Positions 10,039 through 18,453 of a stretch of 64,000 nucleotides of DNA are shown piece by piece. A program made the position numbers and the translations under genes. Source of the DNA: Promicromonospora sukumoe (GTDB lineage Bacteria > Actinomycetota > Actinomycetes > Actinomycetales > Cellulomonadaceae); assembly GCF_014137995.1 (NCBI RefSeq), contig NZ_JACGWV010000001.1, positions 372,001-436,000 on the forward strand, given 5' to 3'. The notes under the pieces were generated by a model. The model was not told the DNA's origin. It saw only the letters and a list, made by a program, of their open reading frames with translations, and ran no database searches. Every line of letters starts with the position of its first letter. Positions within the stretch are counted from its first letter, which is position 1.

Positions 10039-11454
10039 TCAATCTGCCGGAGCGGGCCTGCGCCGCACCAGCAGCGACACGAGCACCGTCAGTATCCCGA
10101 CGCCGGCGGCGGCCGTGAACGCCACCTGCATCCCCGCGGCGTCGGGGGACAGGCTGCCCGAAGCCGAGCCCAGGGTGGCGACCGAGACGAAGAGGGCGGT
10201 ACCCATCGCGCCGGCCACCTGCTGCGTCGCCGACAGGCTCGCGCTGCCGTGCGCATACAGCTCGGCCGGCAGCGATCCCAGTGCTTCTGCCATGAGCGGC
10301 GTCAGCATGAGTGACATCCCGAGCATCAGCACCAGGTGGAACCCGATCGCGGCCGGCAGGGGGGTCCCGGGACCCATCATCGAGAACAGCCCCAGGCCGA
10401 ACGCCATGAGCACCGCTCCCGGGACCACCAGCGGCCGGGCTCCGTGCCGGTCGAACAACGCGCCTACCGGCCGACCGAGCAGGCCGAGCAGGAGCCCTCC
10501 CGGCAGCACGGAGAGTCCCGCGACCAGCGGACTCGCGCCGAGCACCGTCTGCAGGTAGAGCGGCAGCAGGACCGATGCGACGCCGATCAGGGTCAACAGC
10601 ATCAGGACGGTCAGCGCCAGCGCGACGACGAACGGGCGTCGTCCGAAGGGCCGCAGATCGAGCAGTGCCCGGTCGTGCCGTTGCAGCCGCTGCTGGCGGC
10701 CCACGAAGAGCGCGAGCGCCGCGAGGCCCGCAAGGACGGTGATCCATGGGGGGACACCGCCACCACTGCCCTTGCCGATCGTCGACAGGCCGTGGACGAG
10801 GCCGCCGAACCCGATCGCCGCGAGGAGCACCGACGTGACGTCCAGCGGTGCCGGACGCCTGACGGTGTCGAGGTGCAGCCATCGCGCACCCGCCGCGAGC
10901 GCGGCCAAGGACAGCGGGAGGACCAGCCAGAACATCCAGCGCCAGCTGAGCCCGGACAGCACCGCGCCGCCGATCGTCGGACCGATCGCCGGCGCGACGG
11001 CGACGACGACGGTGATCGTGCCCATCGTGGCGCCACGGCTCTTCTCGGGGACGAGTCGCAACGACGTCGTCATCAGCAACGGAAGGATCAGCGCGGTGCC
11101 GACCGCCTGCACCATGCGTCCGGCGAGCAGGACCTCGAACCCGGGCGCGACACCGGAGATGACGGTCCCCGCGACAAAGATCCACGACGACGCCAGGAAC
11201 ACCTGACGCGGCGTGTACCTGTCGAGCAGGTAGCCGGTCGTCGGGATGACCACGGCCATCGTCAGCAGATAGCCGCTGGTCAACCACTGCACGGTCGTGG
11301 CGGGGACGGCGAGCTCGACGCTCAGCTCACGGAGCGCGACGGTGAGGACGGTCTCGCTGAGGATCATCACGAACGCGGCGCTGACCAGGACTCCGATCAG
11401 CACGCCGGGGCGGCTCGGTGGCGCGTGCCCGGTCTGGGTCGCTGAGGTGGTCAC
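10039..11454 (-). CDS. MFS drug exporter, DHA2 (EmrB/QacA) type
   Basis: A 471-residue membrane protein with about 14 helices. Motif A appears as GYLLDRYTPRQV after helix 2, and motif C as APAIGPTIGGAVLSGLSWRW, which mark proton-driven exporters of the EmrB/QacA group. Its GTG start (11454-11452) overlaps the stop of the flavoprotein gene by GTGA, so the two are coupled. With the divergent TetR gene this looks like an inducible detoxification unit: oxidise and export. The substrate cannot be read from sequence. Confidence 0.88.
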   Translation of the reverse strand: MTTSATQTGHAPPSRPGVLIGVLVSAAFVMILSETVLTVALRELSVELAVPATTVQWLTSGYLLTMAVVIPTTGYLLDRYTPRQVFLASSWIFVAGTVISGVAPGFEVLLAGRMVQAVGTALILPLLMTTSLRLVPEKSRGATMGTITVVVAVAPAIGPTIGGAVLSGLSWRWMFWLVLPLSLAALAAGARWLHLDTVRRPAPLDVTSVLLAAIGFGGLVHGLSTIGKGSGGGVPPWITVLAGLAALALFVGRQQRLQRHDRALLDLRPFGRRPFVVALALTVLMLLTLIGVASVLLPLYLQTVLGASPLVAGLSVLPGGLLLGLLGRPVGALFDRHGARPLVVPGAVLMAFGLGLFSMMGPGTPLPAAIGFHLVLMLGMSLMLTPLMAEALGSLPAELYAHGSASLSATQQVAGAMGTALFVSVATLGSASGSLSPDAAGMQVAFTAAAGVGILTVLVSLLVRRRPAPAD

Positions 11455-12803
11455 GCGGGGTCGTCGTCCCGCTTCAGCACGTCGTCCAGGTGCCCGGCGA
11501 GCGCCGCGACCGTGGCTCGGTTGTCCGGGTCGGCCATCTCGTGGAGGTCGAAGAGCGCTGCCGAGAGGCGTGACCCGACCAGCCACTCGAAGAGTGCGGG
11601 CGACGAGGACCACCGGTGCAGGCGCTCCATGCGGGTGCCGTAGAACGACAGCAGGTCTCTGGCGGTACGGGGGTTCTGGGCCGGCGGCGCGAGGTGGTTG
11701 CGGGTGGCGTCGTCGAGGTCGAGCGACTCCAGCTTCGCGATGACGGCGGCGCTGGGCGCGACGAGGCACGGCAGCAGCGGCTGCAGCGTGATGGTGCCCT
11801 CGTCGAAGACGGGCCGGGGCTGCTTCTGCGTCAGCCCGTCGGCCGAGCAATCGACGTAGACCGTCCCGTGCGGTGTCGGGATGGTGCCGCCTTCGAGATG
11901 TGCACCGGCCGAGTCGATGCGGCGTACGCGCCCCAGCCGCACCACGTCCTCGATCTGTCGCAGCTGGTCGAGCTCGGTGGAGCTGACCGTCGCACAGCGA
12001 AAGGCACCAGGCGTGACGGCGGGGTCCCGGCGGAGCACGAGGCCCAGCTCCTCCAGCGCCCCGGTCGCGCCGTCGACCGAGTCGTGCTCGTGCAGTCTCG
12101 TCAGCTCCCGGAACTGCGACTCGGCTCCTTCGTGGCTGCGGTTGACCAGCCACGCGTCGCGCGGGGCGATCCAGCGGATGCGGTCCGGGGTGACGCCCTG
12201 GTTCAGCAGCCAGAGGCAGGCGTCGAGACCGGTCTTCCCCGCCCCGACGACGGTGAACCGCTCGGGTGCGCCACCGAGCTCCACGAGCCGGTTGACCGGT
12301 ACGACCGGCGCGCCGTCCTCGACGTCGTAGCCCGGGCGCATCATCGCGGGCACGGTGACGTTCACGTAGGAGGCGTCGACGATCCGCTTCCTGACGACGA
12401 TCTGTGTGGTGGCGCCGGTGACGAGGGACCGCGCCCGGGCGGTCGCCGGCCGGCCGGCGCGCACGTCGGCGACGTCGTGCATCGGCAGGTAGGTGACGCG
12501 GCCCGAGGCCACCAGCACGTCACGCATGATGCGGTCGTAGTAGTCGAGCACCTCGTTGCGCGAGGCGAGGCTCGCGCCGACGGAGTCGCTCGGCATCGCC
12601 CGGGAGTGGACCCCGTAGACGTTCGACGGGCCGTGCAGCCTGACGAACGGGTACGACATCGTCCAGTGGCCACCCGGGGCGTGGTTGCGGTCCACGACGG
12701 CCATCGTGCCGGTGCTCTCGCTGAGGAGGGCGTCCGCGAAGGCCATACCCGTGGCACCCGCGCCGATGATCAGGTAGTCGACGGTGATCGTCTCAGGAGT
12801 CAT
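11451..12803 (-). CDS. FAD/NAD(P)-binding oxidoreductase
   Basis: A 450-residue flavoprotein. The FAD Rossmann motif GAGATGMAFADALL is at the N-terminus (about residue 15). A second dinucleotide motif VVGAGKTGLDACLWLL in the middle matches the NADPH site of flavin monooxygenase-like enzymes. ATG 12803 is preferred because GAGG lies 5 nt ahead; an in-frame GTG at 12809 is possible. It is first in an operon with the MFS exporter and divergent from a TetR gene, with a shared operator between. A role in oxidising a toxic compound before export is inference. Confidence 0.75.
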   Translation of the reverse strand: MTPETITVDYLIIGAGATGMAFADALLSESTGTMAVVDRNHAPGGHWTMSYPFVRLHGPSNVYGVHSRAMPSDSVGASLASRNEVLDYYDRIMRDVLVASGRVTYLPMHDVADVRAGRPATARARSLVTGATTQIVVRKRIVDASYVNVTVPAMMRPGYDVEDGAPVVPVNRLVELGGAPERFTVVGAGKTGLDACLWLLNQGVTPDRIRWIAPRDAWLVNRSHEGAESQFRELTRLHEHDSVDGATGALEELGLVLRRDPAVTPGAFRCATVSSTELDQLRQIEDVVRLGRVRRIDSAGAHLEGGTIPTPHGTVYVDCSADGLTQKQPRPVFDEGTITLQPLLPCLVAPSAAVIAKLESLDLDDATRNHLAPPAQNPRTARDLLSFYGTRMERLHRWSSSPALFEWLVGSRLSAALFDLHEMADPDNRATVAALAGHLDDVLKRDDDPA

Positions 12804-12878
12804 GTCCACCTCGGTTCTCGTGCGTCGCTGTCAGGGGAGTCGTTCTCTCCCTGCTCGGGTCGCCACCGTAACGCAAAG

Positions 12879-12919
12879 TGGCAGTGACTGCCAGAACCAA
12901 CATTTACTGCCGTAAGTAA
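12879..12919. promoter_or_regulatory. TetR operator region between flavoprotein and tetR
   Basis: Site 1, 12879-12893, is the palindrome TGGCAGT-g-ACTGCCA (7-bp arms). Site 2, 12904-12919, has TTACT and AGTAA arms and contains a second ACTGCC half-site. TATGGT (12930-12935), 6 nt before the tetR GTG, is its likely -10. A repressor on these sites would control both directions. Confidence 0.75.
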
Positions 12920-12941
12920 CGCTGTCTGCTATGGTCGGGGC

Positions 12942-13544
12942 GTGGAGCGACAAGGTCCGAGCCTGCGAGATCGCAAGCGGCAGGTGGTGCGTGCGGAGGT
13001 GATGGCAGTGGCCATCGACCTCTTCCTCCGAGACGGATATGAAGCCGTCACCGTGGACCAGATCGCCTCGGCGGCGGGGCTGTCGCCGCGCAGCTTCTTC
13101 CGCTACTTCACGGGGAAGGAAGCCGTCTTCACCCACATGATCGACGACACCGGCAGCGGTATCGCCCACCGCCTCGAGGCTCGTCCGTCCGACGAGGGCT
13201 CCTGGCTCGCGCTGCGTCGGTCGTTCGACGAGGTGATCCAGATGCTCGACGATCCCGGTCGGTCACTGCCGATGATGCGGCTCATCTACGACACCCCGGT
13301 GCTGTACGGCGGCCACCTGCGCAAGCAGGCGCAGTGGAACGAGCTCCTCACCGCCGCGCTCACCGCCCGGCTCGCCACGACACCGTCCGACGACGAGCGA
13401 CTGCGCGCGGGCGCCCTCGCCGCCGCAGCCGTCTCGTGCTTCGAGTACGCCCGCCTCGAGTGGGTCGCCCGCGACGGCGGACGCTCCGTGGCAGAGCTCC
13501 TCGACCTCGCCATGGGCGCCGTCCACCCGTTGCCGGACCGGTAG
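12942..13544 (+). CDS. TetR-family transcriptional regulator
   Basis: A 200-residue repressor. The N-terminal helix-turn-helix runs about 15-65 (AIDLFLRDGYEAVTVDQIASA and LSPRSFFRYFTGKE), the standard TetR DNA-binding domain. The C-terminal ligand domain is unclassified. It is transcribed away from the flavoprotein-exporter operon across a 138-bp gap that holds two ACTGCC palindromes, so it very likely represses that operon and itself. GTG 12942 fits a leaderless start after TATGGT. Confidence 0.92.
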   Translation: MERQGPSLRDRKRQVVRAEVMAVAIDLFLRDGYEAVTVDQIASAAGLSPRSFFRYFTGKEAVFTHMIDDTGSGIAHRLEARPSDEGSWLALRRSFDEVIQMLDDPGRSLPMMRLIYDTPVLYGGHLRKQAQWNELLTAALTARLATTPSDDERLRAGALAAAAVSCFEYARLEWVARDGGRSVAELLDLAMGAVHPLPDR

Positions 13545-13552
13545 GGGCCGGC

Positions 13553-14302
13553 TCAGGATCTCCTCCGGGTGACCGACGACGGCAGCCCCACCGCGTGCGC
13601 CCGCTCGCTGCGGTCGCGGATGCCGAGCAGCATCCGCCGGGTCATGAGCAGCGCGACGGGGTCCATCAGCTCTCCGGCCAGCGCACTCAGGCGGCCCGCC
13701 AGGCCGGGGGACCGCACCGACCGGCTGCGGACCAGCAGCCGGCAGCGGTCGGGTTCGTCGTCGGCGAGCACGAACGCCCAGGTGGCGTTCCAGGGGTGCT
13801 CGGGCGGTCGCTGACGCAGCACCAGGGCGTGGGGCGGTTCGACGACGGCGACGCGGAACGCGTACCCCTCGGGCAGGCCCATCGCCCCGGGCGGGGTGGC
13901 CCGGACGACGTCGCCCACCGCCAGGTACTGCCACTCGCCGTGCAGCTCGTCGGCGCTGTGGATGCCCAGGCCGAACAGGTTCTCGAGCCAGTCGTAGCTG
14001 TACCAGCCGCCGCGGTCCTGGCCGATCTGCACCAGCCACGGCCAGACTTCGGCGCACGGGGCACCGATGGTGATCGCTCGGGTGGACGCGGAGTCGGCGG
14101 CGAGCAGCTCGTCGCCCGGCAGCCTGCTGCCTATCTCCTCCGGTGTCGCGCCCCAGTTCCGGAGCCGGGACCGGCTCGCGACGGTGGCCGCGACCGCCGC
14201 CGTCGCCACGGCCGCCGCGGCCAAGGTCCGCCGGTGCGGCGGGCCGCGGCCGGTCCGGTGGCCGCCGTCGGGCGCCTCGCCGGTGAGGCGGTCGTGCTCC
14301 AT
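13553..14302 (-). CDS. SRPBCC-fold membrane-anchored protein
   Basis: A 249-residue protein. An arginine-rich start and one hydrophobic stretch (about 26-44, LAAAAVATAAVAATVA) suggest a membrane anchor. The remainder has features of START/Bet v1-like (SRPBCC) proteins: ITIGAPCAEVWPWLVQIGQDRGGWYSYD near residue 75, then the GDVVRATPP and ALVLRQRPP strands. Such proteins bind hydrophobic ligands. It converges on tetR with an 8-bp gap. No catalytic role is evident. Confidence 0.65.
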   Translation of the reverse strand: MEHDRLTGEAPDGGHRTGRGPPHRRTLAAAAVATAAVAATVASRSRLRNWGATPEEIGSRLPGDELLAADSASTRAITIGAPCAEVWPWLVQIGQDRGGWYSYDWLENLFGLGIHSADELHGEWQYLAVGDVVRATPPGAMGLPEGYAFRVAVVEPPHALVLRQRPPEHPWNATWAFVLADDEPDRCRLLVRSRSVRSPGLAGRLSALAGELMDPVALLMTRRMLLGIRDRSERAHAVGLPSSVTRRRS

Positions 14303-14439
14303 GCACCGACCACACCACGGGCGGCCGCCGGGTCCCCAGGGTCGAACGTCCCGGCGTCATCGGCATTCGTCCCTGACCGGTGGCACACTGGCAGCGGCGC
14401 GGACACCGGGGTCCGTGAACTGGAGCGGAAGGGCACCAC

Positions 14440-16320
14440 ATGGCCGACTACGCGGACGTCTACCGGCGCAGCCTCACCGACCCGGAAGGGTTCTGGGGCG
14501 AGCAGGCGGCGCTGGTCTCGTGGTTCCGCAAGCCCACCCGCGTGCTCGACGCCGAGCACGCGCCCTTCTACCGCTGGTTCCCCGACGGCAGGCTCAACAC
14601 CTGCTACAACGCCCTGGACCGGCACGTCATCGCGGGCCGCGGCGACCAGGCCGCGCTGATCTACGACAGCCCCGTCTCCGGCACCACGGCGACCATCACC
14701 TACGCCACCCTGCTGCAGGACGTCGCGGCGTTCGCCGGCGCCCTGCGCGACCTCGGCGTCGAGCCGGGGGACCGCGTGGTGATCTACCTGCCCATGGTGC
14801 CCGAGGCGGTCATCGCGATGCTGGCCTGCGCCCGGCTGGGCGCGGTGCACTCCGTGGTGTTCGGCGGGTTCGCCGCCAACGAGCTGGCCGTCCGGATCGA
14901 CGACGCGCGGCCCAAGGTCGTGGTGTCGGCGTCCTGCGGCATCGAGCCCGGCCGGATCGTGGAGTACAAGCCGCTGCTGGACCGGGCGCTGGAGCTGGCC
15001 GACCATGCGCCGTCGTCGTGCGTGGTGCTCCAGCGGCCGCAGGCCGAGGCGACGCTCGTGGAGGGGCGCGACATCGACTGGGCGACCGCGATGCACGCCG
15101 GGCGGACCAACCCCGCGCCGTGCGCGGAGGTCGCGGCCACCGACCCGCTCTACATCCTCTACACCTCGGGCACCACGGGGAAGCCCAAGGGCATCCTGCG
15201 CGACAACGGCGGGCACGCCGTCGCTCTGGCCTGGTCCATGCGGAACATCTACGACATCGAGGCCGGCCAGGTCTGGTGGACCGCGTCCGACGTCGGCTGG
15301 GTCGTCGGCCACTCCTACATCGTCTACGGGCCGCTGATCGCGGGCGCGACCACCGTGCTCTACGAGGGCAAGCCGGTCGGCACGCCCGACGCCGGCGCGT
15401 TCTGGCGCGTGGTCGCCGACCACCAGGTCGAGGGCCTGTTCACGGCGCCGACCGCGATCCGCGCCATCAAGAAGGAGGACCCCGAGGGCATCCTCGTGGC
15501 CGCCCACGACACCACCTCCCTGCGGCACCTGTTCCTCGCGGGGGAGCGGCTCGACCCCGGCACCTACGAGTGGGCCGGCCGCATCCTCGGGGTGCCCGTG
15601 ATCGACCACTGGTGGCAGACCGAGACGGGGTGGGCCGTCGTCGCGAACCTGCGCGGGCTCGACCCGATGCCCACCCGGCCCGGGTCGCCGTCGGTCCCCG
15701 TGCCGGGGTTCGACGTGCAGGTGCTGCTGCCGGACGGCTCGGTCGCGGGACCGAACCAGGAGGGGAGCCTCGCGATCCGCCTGCCGCTGCCACCCGGGAC
15801 CCTGCAGACGCTGTGGCGCGACGACGAGCGATACGTCTCCTCCTACCTCGCGGCCTTCGACGGCTACTACCTGTCCGGCGACGGCGGCTACGTGGACGAC
15901 GACGGCTACGTCTACGTGATGGGCCGCACCGACGACGTCATCAACGTGGCCGGGCACCGGCTCTCGACCGGGGCGATCGAGGGGGTCCTGGCGGGGCATC
16001 CCGCCGTGGCCGAGTGCGCCGTCATCGGGGCCGCCGACCCGCTCAAGGGCCAGGTGCCGCGCGGGCTCGTGGTGCTCAAGGCCGGGGTGGACCCCGAGGG
16101 TGTCGCGGCCGAGCTCGTCGCCGCGGTGCGCGACCAGATCGGTCCCGTCGCCGCGTTCAAGGACGTCGAGATCGTCGCCGGGCTGCCCAAGACGCGCTCG
16201 GGCAAGATCCTGCGGCGCACCATGCGCCAGCTCGCCGACGGCGAGCACCCCGTGGTGCCGTCCACGATCGAGGACCCGGCGGTGCTGACGGCGCTGGAGC
16301 CGGTGCTTCGCCGGGAGTGA
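14440..16320 (+). CDS. prpE: Propionyl/acetyl-CoA synthetase, PrpE/AcsA type
   Basis: A 626-residue AMP-forming acyl-CoA ligase. The N-terminal ACS domain begins with YRRSLTDPEGFWGEQAALV. The P-loop is LYTSGTTGKPKG (about 240-251). The adenylation motif is DHWWQTETGW, as in propionyl-CoA synthetase PrpE, followed by YYLSGDGG and the C-terminal catalytic Lys in TRSGKILRRTMR. It activates short fatty acids, propionate or acetate, to CoA thioesters. GGAAGGG lies before the ATG. It stands alone, followed by hairpin C2. Propionate versus acetate preference is not settled by sequence. Confidence 0.88.
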   Translation: MADYADVYRRSLTDPEGFWGEQAALVSWFRKPTRVLDAEHAPFYRWFPDGRLNTCYNALDRHVIAGRGDQAALIYDSPVSGTTATITYATLLQDVAAFAGALRDLGVEPGDRVVIYLPMVPEAVIAMLACARLGAVHSVVFGGFAANELAVRIDDARPKVVVSASCGIEPGRIVEYKPLLDRALELADHAPSSCVVLQRPQAEATLVEGRDIDWATAMHAGRTNPAPCAEVAATDPLYILYTSGTTGKPKGILRDNGGHAVALAWSMRNIYDIEAGQVWWTASDVGWVVGHSYIVYGPLIAGATTVLYEGKPVGTPDAGAFWRVVADHQVEGLFTAPTAIRAIKKEDPEGILVAAHDTTSLRHLFLAGERLDPGTYEWAGRILGVPVIDHWWQTETGWAVVANLRGLDPMPTRPGSPSVPVPGFDVQVLLPDGSVAGPNQEGSLAIRLPLPPGTLQTLWRDDERYVSSYLAAFDGYYLSGDGGYVDDDGYVYVMGRTDDVINVAGHRLSTGAIEGVLAGHPAVAECAVIGAADPLKGQVPRGLVVLKAGVDPEGVAAELVAAVRDQIGPVAAFKDVEIVAGLPKTRSGKILRRTMRQLADGEHPVVPSTIEDPAVLTALEPVLRRE

Positions 16321-16363
16321 CGCTGTGCCGCGGGTGCTGGTGCTGACGCTCTGCCGAAGCTGC

Positions 16364-16419
16364 CGAACGTAGGGTTGGTCGCCGCATGAACGCTCAGAGA
16401 GCGACTGGCTCTACGTTCG
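16364..16419. repeat. Palindrome family C, copy 2
   Basis: A hairpin between the acyl-CoA synthetase and GH20 genes. Arms 16364-16382 and 16401-16419 (CGAACGTAG... and ...CTACGTTCG) differ at four positions, but every difference gives a G-U pair in RNA on the plus strand, so the stem stays closed. Its right half, GCTCAGAG-n-GCGAC...CTACGTTC, matches the copy at 54395-54450. It probably works as a terminator. Confidence 0.7.
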
Positions 16420-16467
16420 ACGCGGGCCGCCGCGTTGGAAGGGAGGCGCCGCGCTAGGGTGTGCGGC

Positions 16468-18453
16468 GTGCACTCGCCCGGAGATCCTGGCCTTGTTCCC
16501 CTGCCTGCGTCGACGCAGGTGCTGGGCGGTTCGGCGCTGCTCCGGGACGGCGCGCGGGTCCTGGCCGACCCGGCCCTGCGGCCGGCCGCTCGCTGGTGGC
16601 GGCGGGTCACGGAGGAGGCCTTCGGGATCGACCTGGTGCCGGTGACCGGCCCTTCCGACGTCGGCGCGGATGAGGGCGCCGGCGACGGTTCCGCCGGGCG
16701 GCCCGCCGACGTCGTCCTCGCGCTCGCACCCGACCTGCCCGCCGAGGGCTACCGGATCGAGGTGGACGGTGCGCCGTCGGGCGCCGTCGTACGTGTGGAG
16801 GCCGCAGACCTCGCCGGGGCCCACGCCGCGACGCAGACCCTGCGGCAGCTCGCCGGACCGTCCGCGTACCGCCGGGCGCCCGCGGACTACCGGGGCGCGA
16901 GCACGCTGCCCGCCCTGCCGGTGGTCCGTATCGAGGACCACCCGCGGTTCGCCTGGCGCGGGGTGCTGCTCGACGTCGCCCGCCACTTCCTGCCCAAGGC
17001 GGACGTGCTGCGGTTCGTCGACCTGGCCGCCGCCCACCGGCTGAACGTGCTGCAGCTCCACCTCACGGACGACCAGGGCTGGCGCGTGCAGGTGCACCGC
17101 TACCCCGAGCTGACGCGCACCGGCGCGTGGCGCCGCGAGTCCACCGTCGGCACCTGGCGCACGGGTTCGCGCGACGGCCGCCCCCACGGCGGCTTCTACA
17201 CGCAGGACGACCTGCGCGAGATCGTCGCCTACGCCCGCGACCGCGGGATCACCGTGGTGCCCGAGATCGACGTGCCCGGCCACGTCGAGGCCGCCGTCGC
17301 CGCCTACCCGGAGCTCGGCACACGCAAGGACCGCAGCGGGGTGCGCACCACCTGGGGCATCAGCCAGGACGTGCTGGACCCGTCCGAGGGGTCGCTCGCG
17401 TTCTTCCGGCACGTGCTGGACGAGGTCCTGGAGATCTTCGACGCGCCGTGGATCGGCCTCGGCGGCGACGAGGTGCCGCCCACCCTCTGGCGCGAGTCGC
17501 CGGCCATCGTGGAGCGCGCCCGGTCGCTGGGCCTCTTCGACGCGGCGGGCGCCGTCGACGTCGCGCAGCTCCACGGCTGGTTCGTCGCCCGCCTCGCCGA
17601 GCACGTGTCCGCCGCGGGCCGCCGCGCCGTCGTCTGGGACGAGGCGGTCTCGCCGATGCTGCCGCGCGACGTCATCGTCACGTCCTGGCGCGGGTACGCC
17701 CAGGGTGCTGCCGCGCTCGCGGCCGGGTACGACGTCGTCATGGCGCCCGAGCAGGTGCTCTACCTGGACCACCGGGCCGGCGAGCACCCGGCGGAGCCGA
17801 TCCCGGTCGGCTTCCTGCGCACGGTCGAGGACGTCTACTCGTTCGATCCTCTCCCACCCTCGTTGAGTGCGGGCTTTTCGCTGGGTGAGCAGGCCTCGGA
17901 GGGGCAGATATCCAGCACTCAACGAAAGCAGGGGCGGCTGCTCGGCGCGCAGGCCCAGGTGTGGACCGAGCACCTGGACAGCGCCCGGCGTGTCGACTAC
18001 GCGGCGTTCCCGCGGCTGGCCGCGTTCGCCGAGGTCGCCTGGTCGCCGCGGGGCGAACGGGAGCCCGGGTCGGCGGCGTCGAAGGAGTTCCTGGAGCGTC
18101 TGGAGCGGCGTCACCTCCCGCGGCTCGACGCGTACGGCGTGGAGTACCGGCCGCTCGCCGGCCCGCACCCCTGGCAGACGCGACCCGGCGTCCAGGGCTA
18201 CCCGCGGGACCTGGCGGCAGAGACCGCCGTCGGCGGCTGGGCGGGGCTCGGCGGCTGGCGGGAGGACGGCGGCGTCGAGAACCTGCCGGAGCCCGCGCCG
18301 GAAGAGGATTCGGCGGGGGAGCGGACGCCGGCGAGCGCGGGTACCTCGGCGGGGGAGCGGACGCCGGAGACCGAGCGGGCCTCGAAGGACACCCGGACCT
18401 CGGAGGACGCGCAGGTCCTGGAAGGTGAGCGGACCCCGGAGGGGGACGCGTGA
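16468..18453 (+). CDS. Cytosolic GH20 beta-N-acetylhexosaminidase
   Basis: A 661-residue glycosidase that releases terminal beta-GlcNAc/GalNAc. An N-terminal GH20b-like domain precedes the barrel (from about 150: FAWRGVLLDVARHFLP, LHLTDDQGWR). The catalytic Asp334-Glu335 pair is in LGGDEVP; later come VWDEAV and AQVWTEH. No signal peptide is seen, so it should act in the cytosol on imported sugars. GTG 16468 follows TAGGGT (16455-16460) by 7 nt. Two oddities: a palindromic element is read in frame at about residues 465-486, and the last 50 residues are a Glu/Thr tail with a 36-nt direct repeat (18310 and 18346, SAGERTP). The stop overlaps the deacylase start (GTGA). Confidence 0.9.
   Translation: MHSPGDPGLVPLPASTQVLGGSALLRDGARVLADPALRPAARWWRRVTEEAFGIDLVPVTGPSDVGADEGAGDGSAGRPADVVLALAPDLPAEGYRIEVDGAPSGAVVRVEAADLAGAHAATQTLRQLAGPSAYRRAPADYRGASTLPALPVVRIEDHPRFAWRGVLLDVARHFLPKADVLRFVDLAAAHRLNVLQLHLTDDQGWRVQVHRYPELTRTGAWRRESTVGTWRTGSRDGRPHGGFYTQDDLREIVAYARDRGITVVPEIDVPGHVEAAVAAYPELGTRKDRSGVRTTWGISQDVLDPSEGSLAFFRHVLDEVLEIFDAPWIGLGGDEVPPTLWRESPAIVERARSLGLFDAAGAVDVAQLHGWFVARLAEHVSAAGRRAVVWDEAVSPMLPRDVIVTSWRGYAQGAAALAAGYDVVMAPEQVLYLDHRAGEHPAEPIPVGFLRTVEDVYSFDPLPPSLSAGFSLGEQASEGQISSTQRKQGRLLGAQAQVWTEHLDSARRVDYAAFPRLAAFAEVAWSPRGEREPGSAASKEFLERLERRHLPRLDAYGVEYRPLAGPHPWQTRPGVQGYPRDLAAETAVGGWAGLGGWREDGGVENLPEPAPEEDSAGERTPASAGTSAGERTPETERASKDTRTSEDAQVLEGERTPEGDA
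17861..17924. repeat. Palindrome family A copy inside the GH20 gene
   Basis: CGTTGAGTGC (17861-17870) and its partner GCACTCAACG (17915-17924) frame a 64-bp segment. Its ends match the intergenic elements at 59862 and 60952, including the CCACCC flank on the left. The interior has decayed and is translated as part of GH20 between the conserved YSFDP and LLGAQ motifs. See findings. Confidence 0.8.

Noticed and set aside
18310..18367. 36-nt direct repeat as a mobile element
   Set aside because: It is an in-frame tandem duplication giving a low-complexity SAGERTP tail in GH20, not an element with ends.
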